Origin: an uncultured delta proteobacterium | Lineage (GTDB): Bacteria > Myxococcota_A > Polyangia > Polyangiales > Ga0077539 | NCBI GenBank assembly: GCA_903860995.1 | Contig: CAIOSS010001274.1 | Location: forward strand, 1-8,961 | Reading direction: 5' to 3' | Length of the DNA stretch: 8,961 bases | In this document: positions 5,720 to 8,961 of the stretch, piece after piece | Numbering within the stretch: the first letter of the stretch is position 1 | Layout: the number at the start of each line of letters is the position of its first letter | Position numbers and translations under genes: made by a program | Notes under the pieces: generated by a model | The model's input: the letters and a program-made list of their open reading frames with translations, nothing else | Told to the model about the DNA's origin: nothing | Databases searched by the model: none

Positions 5720-6814
5720 ATGACGCTCGACGACGGCGCGGTGCTCACCAACGACGCGGGCACCCCGCCCGCGGTCGATGGAGGCACCACCCCGACGGTC
5801 GATGGAGGCACCACCCCGACGGTCGATGGAGGCACCACCCCGACGGTCGACGGGGGCACCACCCCGACGGTCGATGGAGGCACCACCCCGACGGTCGATG
5901 GGGGCACCACGGCGTCGGACGTGCCGGTGACCTGCACGGGCACGCAGATCGTGTGTGCGAACGCGTGCGTGACCCCGGCGACGGACGCGGAGAACTGCGG
6001 GCGCTGCGGCCGTAGCTGCGGCGCGGGCGGCACCTGCGCCATGGGAGTGTGCACCTGCGGCGGCGGCGCGGTGCTCTGCAACGGCGGCTGCGCGAACATC
6101 GCCACCGATCGACAGAACTGCGGGCGCTGCGGGCAGGCGTGCACGTCCGGGCAGAGCTGCGTGAGCGGCGCGTGCGTGTGCGACTCCGGCGCGGTGCGCT
6201 GCGGCGGCGGGGCCTGCGTCAACGTCGCGACGGACCCGCAGAACTGCGGCGGCTGCGGCATGGCGTGCAGCCGCGGGTCGGCCTGCGTGAGCGGGCGCTG
6301 CGCGTGCCCCGCGGGCACCACCGCGGACACGACCGGCCGCTGCGTGAACACCGCGACGGACCCGCAGAACTGCGGCGCCATCGGCAACCGCTGCCGCGCC
6401 GATCAGATGTGCGCGTCGCGCGTGTGCGAATGCCGCCCGGGGCTCACGGAGGCCGGCGGGCGCTGCGTCGACCTGCAGACCAGCGTGCAGAACTGCGGCG
6501 CCGTCGGGCGCGCGTGCACCGGCGGGCAGCTGTGCGTCGCCGGGTCGTGCGTGGCCGCAGACCGTTGCACCGCCCCCTCGCGGGTGTGCAACGGCGCGTG
6601 CGTGAACATCGTGACGGACCCGTCGAACTGCGGCCAGTGCGGCCGCGCCTGCGCGACCACCTCGCTCTGCGTGGGCGGCTCGTGCCAGCCGTACATCGTC
6701 GCCACGGGCTGCACCACCTGCCCGTGCATGGCCTGCGTGGGCGACCTCGTGACCTGCTGCACCCCGGCGGGCTTCCCCGGTCCGTTGTGCACCGAGGCCT
6801 CGCGCTGCCCGTAA
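5720..6814 (+). CDS. Cysteine-rich protein, 3' portion of the IS-interrupted lipoprotein
   Basis: This 364-residue frame starts at an ATG that was an internal codon of the lipoprotein (codon 40). Residues 19-66 are six copies of an acidic VDGGTTPT-type repeat, likely an extended surface stalk. Six modules of about 40 residues follow, each around a core C-V-N-x-A-T-D-P-x-N-C-G-x-C-G with flanking cysteines and usually ending CVxGxC. The last part has TGCTTCPCMAC and VTCC. There are about 52 cysteines, which implies disulphides and an extracytoplasmic home. The signal peptide and lipobox now lie on the other side of the IS element, so a product from this ATG would stay in the cytoplasm and probably not fold. 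Such proteins are common in myxobacteria and their function is unknown to me. The stop is TAA 6812-6814. It is best regarded as part of a pseudogene with possible leftover expression. Confidence 0.8.
   Translation: MTLDDGAVLTNDAGTPPAVDGGTTPTVDGGTTPTVDGGTTPTVDGGTTPTVDGGTTPTVDGGTTASDVPVTCTGTQIVCANACVTPATDAENCGRCGRSCGAGGTCAMGVCTCGGGAVLCNGGCANIATDRQNCGRCGQACTSGQSCVSGACVCDSGAVRCGGGACVNVATDPQNCGGCGMACSRGSACVSGRCACPAGTTADTTGRCVNTATDPQNCGAIGNRCRADQMCASRVCECRPGLTEAGGRCVDLQTSVQNCGAVGRACTGGQLCVAGSCVAADRCTAPSRVCNGACVNIVTDPSNCGQCGRACATTSLCVGGSCQPYIVATGCTTCPCMACVGDLVTCCTPAGFPGPLCTEASRCP
5774..5917 (+). repeat. 24-bp tandem repeat, six units
   Basis: Units start at 5774, 5798, 5822, 5846, 5870 and 5894. 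Units 1, 2, 3 and 5 are identical, unit 4 differs at two bases, and unit 6 diverges at its 3' end. Each encodes VDGGTTPT (the last VDGGTTAS), so copy-number changes would keep the frame. Confidence 0.95.
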
Positions 6815-6924
6815 GGACGCACCTGAGGGGTCCGGCGCTGCACGCCGACACTCTCCTGCGGCCACGTCAGAAGCTCTCGACGAAGGACCGCCCACCGCGA
6901 AACTCGCACCGCTGGGTGCTCTGG

Positions 6925-6930
6925 TAACTT
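6925..6930 (+). promoter_or_regulatory. Candidate -10 box before the 7009 gene
   Basis: TAACTT followed by GCGCGG lies about 80 bases before ATG 7009, in the 194-base gap after the lipoprotein stop. No -35 box is convincing. Confidence 0.25.
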
Positions 6931-7008
6931 GCGCGGCCCTCGCCGCCAGGGTCGGGGCACTCGGCGTCCCGTCCTCACGGCCGACGGTTGAACGGAGAAG
7001 GCACGCCC

Positions 7009-7318
7009 ATGGACCCGTCCGAGTTTCCTCTGCGTGAGGTGCTCGAAACCATCGATCGCGCCCACGCGCCGGCCGTGGCTAACGCCATCGCGGCGTGCGA
7101 GCCACGGATCATCCCTGAACTCCGCGTGCCCGAGGCCGTGACGCGCGCGGCCCTCCGTCGCCGCGGGGCTGCCCGCGAGCGACGCGATCCTGGCCTTCGA
7201 CGCGCTGTACGGGGGCCTGGTGTGCGGTGCGTGCGCCGCCTTCGCACCCTCCGCGCCCGCGTTCAGTGCTCGCCTGCGCCGGTTGCCGCCGCGGGCGACG
7301 GTCACCACCTTAGGCCCC
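7009..7318 (+). pseudogene. Frameshifted small gene, weakly SMI1/KNR4 (SUKH)-like
   Basis: ATG 7009 has an excellent Shine-Dalgarno, GGAGAAGG, 7 bases upstream. It encodes MDPSEFPLREVLETIDRAHA and on to PELRVPEAVTRAAL. That frame then turns into an Arg-rich, low-quality reading. Moving one base forward at the G4 run 7165-7168 gives a natural continuation, GLPASDAILAFDALYGGLVC. The shift equals one extra G, so this is either a real frameshift or a sequencing error. The LP-x-D-x-x-x-A-F-x-x-x-Y-G-G pattern recalls the start of SMI1/KNR4-like proteins, which include contact-toxin immunity proteins, but the match is short. The corrected frame runs without a stop into the SOUL gene. The 3' limit given is the start of that gene and is arbitrary. 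Confidence 0.5.
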
Positions 7319-7969
7319 GTGCAACGCTGTGTGTCTCTCACGCTGAAGGTCGTCGCCGCCGTCGCGGTGACCGCCTTCGTCGTCGACCTCGCCTGGAGCC
7401 TCATGACCCGTGTCGCGGAACCCGCCTTCGCTGTAGAGACCCGCGACGGCGACTTCGAGGTGCGCGCCTACGCCCAGCGTGTCGTCGCCGAGACGACCGT
7501 CGACGGGACCTGGGGCGCCGTCGGCAACGAGGGATTCCGCCGGCTCGCGGGCTACATCTTCGGCGGCAACACCACCCGCGCCAGCATCGCCATGACCGCG
7601 CCGGTCGCGCAGCGCGAGACGGGCCGCGCGATCGCGATGACCGCCCCGGTCGCGCAGCGCGCGGTGGGCGCCGCATGGGTGGTCTCGTTCACCATGCCCG
7701 CGGGCGAGACCCTCGCGACGCTGCCGCGCCCGATCGACGCAAGGGTGACGCTGCGGGAGCTGCCCGCGGCGCGCGTGGTCGTGGTGCGCTTCAGCGGCCT
7801 GTGCGGCGAGGGGTCGAGGGTCGAGCACACGCGCGCGCTCCGCGCGTGGGCCGAGGCGCGAGGGCTCGCGGTGACCGGCGAGCCCGAGGTGAACCGCTAC
7901 AACCCGCCGTGGACGCTGTGGTTCCTCCGGCGCAACGAGGTGTGGCTCGCGCTCCGATCGGACGCGTAG
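7319..7969 (+). CDS. SOUL-type heme-binding family protein, membrane-anchored
   Basis: The 216-residue protein has an N-terminal hydrophobic segment (about residues 9-28, LKVVAAVAVTAFVVDLAWSL) that should anchor it or act as an uncleaved signal. A SOUL/HBP domain follows: FAVETRDGDFEVRAYAQRVV, GFRRLAGYIFGGN, then IAMTAPVAQR twice (residues 90 and 105). AAWVVSFTMP, VTLRELPAARVVVVRFSG and the closing NRYNPPWTLWFLRRNEVWL complete it. These are the standard bacterial SOUL motifs. Family members bind heme or tetrapyrroles, but no heme ligand can be fixed here. The start is uncertain: GTG 7319 (weak TTAGG upstream), GTG 7331 or an upstream GTG 7220 are all in frame. TAG stops it at 7967-7969. The next gene lies 94 bases downstream on the same strand. 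Confidence 0.88.
   Translation: MQRCVSLTLKVVAAVAVTAFVVDLAWSLMTRVAEPAFAVETRDGDFEVRAYAQRVVAETTVDGTWGAVGNEGFRRLAGYIFGGNTTRASIAMTAPVAQRETGRAIAMTAPVAQRAVGAAWVVSFTMPAGETLATLPRPIDARVTLRELPAARVVVVRFSGLCGEGSRVEHTRALRAWAEARGLAVTGEPEVNRYNPPWTLWFLRRNEVWLALRSDA
7586..7661 (+). repeat. 31-bp direct duplication inside the SOUL gene
   Basis: Bases 7586-7616 and 7631-7661 match except at two third-codon positions, and both encode IAMTAPVAQR. A doubled motif of this kind is usual in bacterial SOUL proteins. Confidence 0.8.
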
Positions 7970-8000
7970 TCTCGCGCGGCGCGGCGTGGGCTGCATCGGG

Positions 8001-8014
8001 GGCGCGATCGCGCC
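8001..8014. promoter_or_regulatory. Perfect 14-bp palindrome between the SOUL and DoxX-like genes
   Basis: GGCGCGATCGCGCC lies 34 bases upstream of the candidate -10 box of the DoxX-like gene. It could be an operator or a short hairpin. Chance is quite possible at this GC content. Confidence 0.25.
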
Positions 8015-8047
8015 GTGTGGCCTGGCCGTGGTGGCGCGTGGAGGGAG

Positions 8048-8053
8048 TAGTCT
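8048..8053 (+). promoter_or_regulatory. Candidate -10 box for the DoxX-like gene
   Basis: TAGTCT followed by GCGCGCC lies 10 bases before ATG 8064. A transcript from it would have almost no leader, which would fit the lack of a close Shine-Dalgarno. Confidence 0.35.
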
Positions 8054-8063
8054 GCGCGCCACC

Positions 8064-8522
8064 ATGAGCGACGCCCCCACCTTACGAGAGCGACAGCGTG
8101 CAGCGGGTGCGGTGCCCGTCGATGCCCCCAATGGCCCTCGCCCGATGATCAGGCGCGTACTGCGGTGGGTGCTGGCCGTCGCGATGGTTGCGGTGGGCGT
8201 GCGGCACTTCACCGACCCGGAGCCCTTCGTGCGCATCGTCCCGGCGGCGCTGCCGGCGAAGCTCGCGCTCGTCTGGATCAGCGGCGCCGCGGAGGTGCTC
8301 GGCGGTGTGGGGCTGCTCTTCCCGCGCACGCGGCGGTGGGCGGGCTACGGGCTCATCGCGCTGTATTTTGCGGTCTTTCCGGCCAACGTGAACATGGCCC
8401 TGAACCACCTGCCGCTCGGCGACGCGGTGATGCCGACGTGGGCGCTCTGGGCGCGGCTGCCGATGCAGGCGGTGCTCATCGCGCTCGCGTGGTGGGTCTC
8501 GCGCGACGACGACGCGCGCTGA
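8064..8522 (+). CDS. DoxX-like small integral membrane protein
   Basis: The 152-residue protein has a polar N-terminal tail (MSDAPTLRERQRAAGAVPVD...) and four hydrophobic helices near residues 32-48, 66-87, 92-113 and 126-146. VGVRHFTDPEPFVRIVPAAL after helix 1, ISGAAEVLGGVGLLFPRTRR around helix 2 and PANVNMALNH after helix 3 are typical of the DoxX/DoxD-like superfamily. The biochemical role of most members is not established; some are linked to redox or sulfur chemistry. ATG 8064 is chosen because a TAGTCT -10-like box precedes it closely. ATG 8145 (MIRRVLRWV, 125 residues) would remove the tail and is a fair alternative. No good Shine-Dalgarno is seen for either. It lies downstream of the SOUL gene and may have its own promoter. 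Confidence 0.85.
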   Translation: MSDAPTLRERQRAAGAVPVDAPNGPRPMIRRVLRWVLAVAMVAVGVRHFTDPEPFVRIVPAALPAKLALVWISGAAEVLGGVGLLFPRTRRWAGYGLIALYFAVFPANVNMALNHLPLGDAVMPTWALWARLPMQAVLIALAWWVSRDDDAR

Positions 8523-8532
8523 GTCACAGCCC

Positions 8533-8595
8533 GGCGGTCAACGGCCATCGGAAACTGACCCACCCCGGGGTCCGTTTCCGTGGCCGCTCACCGCT
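8533..8595. repeat. Imperfect inverted repeat resembling IS ends
   Basis: Arms 8533-8561 and 8568-8595 match at 24 of 29 positions with one gap and a 6-base centre. Each contains GGAAAC next to GACCC. The form GGGTCAGTTTCCGATGGCCG (minus strand of the left arm) recalls the terminal repeats of IS21-like elements. It starts 11 bases after the DoxX-like stop and might also act as a terminator-like hairpin. Confidence 0.55.
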
Positions 8596-8696
8596 GGAGG
8601 GCGGTCGCGGGGTCGACCTGGGCTCGTACCGCGACGAAGAGGAGGCGCGGCTGCCGCCTTCGAGGCGACCGTGGACGGGCACCCCGACGGAGCGCT

Positions 8697-8716
8697 TGCC
8701 CGTTGCCGAACGGGCA
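8697..8716. repeat. Short perfect hairpin
   Basis: TGCCCGTT and AACGGGCA form an 8-bp stem around a GCCG loop. No U-tract follows, so a rho-independent terminator is not supported. Confidence 0.35.
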
Positions 8717-8845
8717 CGTCGTGCGTGCCATGGCGCGCGAGATAGGGGGGTAGGGGCTCGCGACGACTTCCGGGTGGGCCGCCCGGCGCGGCGCCTCACG
8801 GCCACGGGGCGTTGGATGCCCTATTCGCCACCCCCGCCGCCACCC

Positions 8846-8861
8846 CGCCGCCATGGCGGCG
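8846..8861. repeat. Perfect 16-bp palindrome
   Basis: CGCCGCCATGGCGGCG directly abuts and shares its last base with the two-tier hairpin that follows. Confidence 0.5.
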
Positions 8862-8901
8862 CCGTCACGATACGCTGGTTTTCCAGCGCTCCGGTGACGG
8901 C
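8861..8901 (+). promoter_or_regulatory. Two-tier hairpin upstream of the last gene
   Basis: The outer arms GCCGTCAC (8861-8868) and GTGACGGC (8894-8901) pair perfectly over 8 bp. The inner arms CGCTGG and CCAGCG (8873-8888) pair over 6 bp around a TTTT loop. GATA and CTCCG form the internal loop between tiers. It ends 33 bases before the ATG at 8935 and overlaps where a promoter would lie, so an operator or a transcribed structure are both possible. Confidence 0.45.
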
Positions 8902-8920
8902 ACGCGCGGTGCGATGGGTG

Positions 8921-8926
8921 TAGCCT
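8921..8926 (+). promoter_or_regulatory. Candidate -10 box for the gene at the right edge
   Basis: TAGCCT preceded by TG lies 8 bases before ATG 8935, implying a very short leader or none. Confidence 0.35.
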
Positions 8927-8934
8927 GAGGCCCT

Positions 8935-8961
8935 ATGGTGACGCGGCGGAGTGGCGGGGTG
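8935..8961 (+). CDS. Start of an unidentified gene, runs off the right edge
   Basis: Only nine codons are visible (MVTRRSGGV), too few to name. The call rests on the -10-like TAGCCT at 8921 and the GAGG at 8927-8930. That GAGG is 4 bases before ATG 8935, or 7 before the next codon GTG 8938, which may be the true start. Confidence 0.35.

Larger units (their letters stand above)
8523..8934. other. Stretch without a convincing gene
   Basis: The stretch holds an imperfect inverted repeat (8533-8595), a short hairpin (8697-8716) and a palindrome followed by a two-tier hairpin (8846-8901). Frames are open on both strands but are Arg-, Pro- or Ser-rich and lack recognised domains. The minus-strand reading RLLFVAVRAQVDPATALQR before a TGA (8588-8647) is the only protein-like scrap. 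Confidence 0.5.

Noticed and set aside
5774..5917. Possible CRISPR array
   Set aside because: The 24-bp units are directly tandem with no spacers and encode an in-frame protein repeat.
6866..6970. Minus-strand reading ending QRCEFRGGRSFVESF then stop
   Set aside because: About 35 codons only, with no start codon or ribosome site. Probably chance in the gap after the lipoprotein gene.
5593..7404. Long minus-strand frames opposite the Cys-rich gene
   Set aside because: Their repeats (for example PPSTVGVV) only mirror the plus-strand tandem repeat and Cys modules. No start signals or domains were seen.
7586..7661. Duplicated IAMTAPVAQR motif as a novel feature
   Set aside because: A doubled motif of this kind is usual in bacterial SOUL-family proteins.
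8523..8600. Strong intrinsic terminator after the DoxX-like gene
   Set aside because: The inverted repeat can fold but no U-tract follows either arm, so I list it only as a repeat.
8165..8923. A 252-codon plus-strand frame overlapping the DoxX-like gene
   Set aside because: It is out of frame with the membrane helices, Arg/Ala/Gly-rich and without a domain.

Overview
The window is very GC-rich DNA with a strong preference for G or C in third codon positions. It carries a cysteine-rich lipoprotein of a style common in myxobacteria, so Myxococcota (perhaps a Polyangia-type myxobacterium) is the most likely source. This is an inference from composition and gene style, not a proven assignment.

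Left part, minus strand (1-2929): three intact-looking housekeeping genes run in one direction with gaps of about 50-60 bases, probably as one transcript. In order of transcription they are a CNNM/CorC-type membrane protein with a CBS pair (1610-2929), a calcineurin-like metallophosphoesterase (869-1549), and a circularly permuted ribosome-assembly GTPase of the YlqF/RbgA family (from 815, running off the left edge).

Middle part, plus strand (2930-6814): this is a graveyard of broken genes. It holds a short relic of an IS91-family (Y2/HUH) transposase (3101-3283), about 550 bases with no recognisable gene, and a decayed gene beginning at 3837 that keeps a Cys/His motif. After these comes a secreted lipoprotein gene cut in two by a complete IS3-family element (4431-5714). 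The element has 25-bp terminal inverted repeats, overlapping orfA and orfB, an A7 frameshift site and a 3-bp target duplication (GCT). Removing the element plus one GCT restores one open frame of about 403 codons: signal peptide with lipobox, an acidic Gly/Thr repeat tract, then six cysteine-rich modules.

Right part, plus strand (6815-8961): a small frameshifted gene with a weak resemblance to SMI1/KNR4-like proteins (from 7009), a membrane-anchored SOUL-type heme-binding protein (7319-7969), and a small DoxX-like four-helix membrane protein (8064-8522). About 410 bases without a convincing gene follow. They contain an imperfect inverted repeat resembling insertion-sequence ends (8533-8595) and a clear two-tier hairpin (8861-8901) just ahead of a gene that starts at 8935 and leaves the window.

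I found no RNA gene, CRISPR array, phage or convincing defence system. The best-supported unusual point is the exact, in-frame dissection of the lipoprotein gene by the IS3 element. The right end of that element places a strong Shine-Dalgarno sequence in front of an internal ATG of the severed 3' half.
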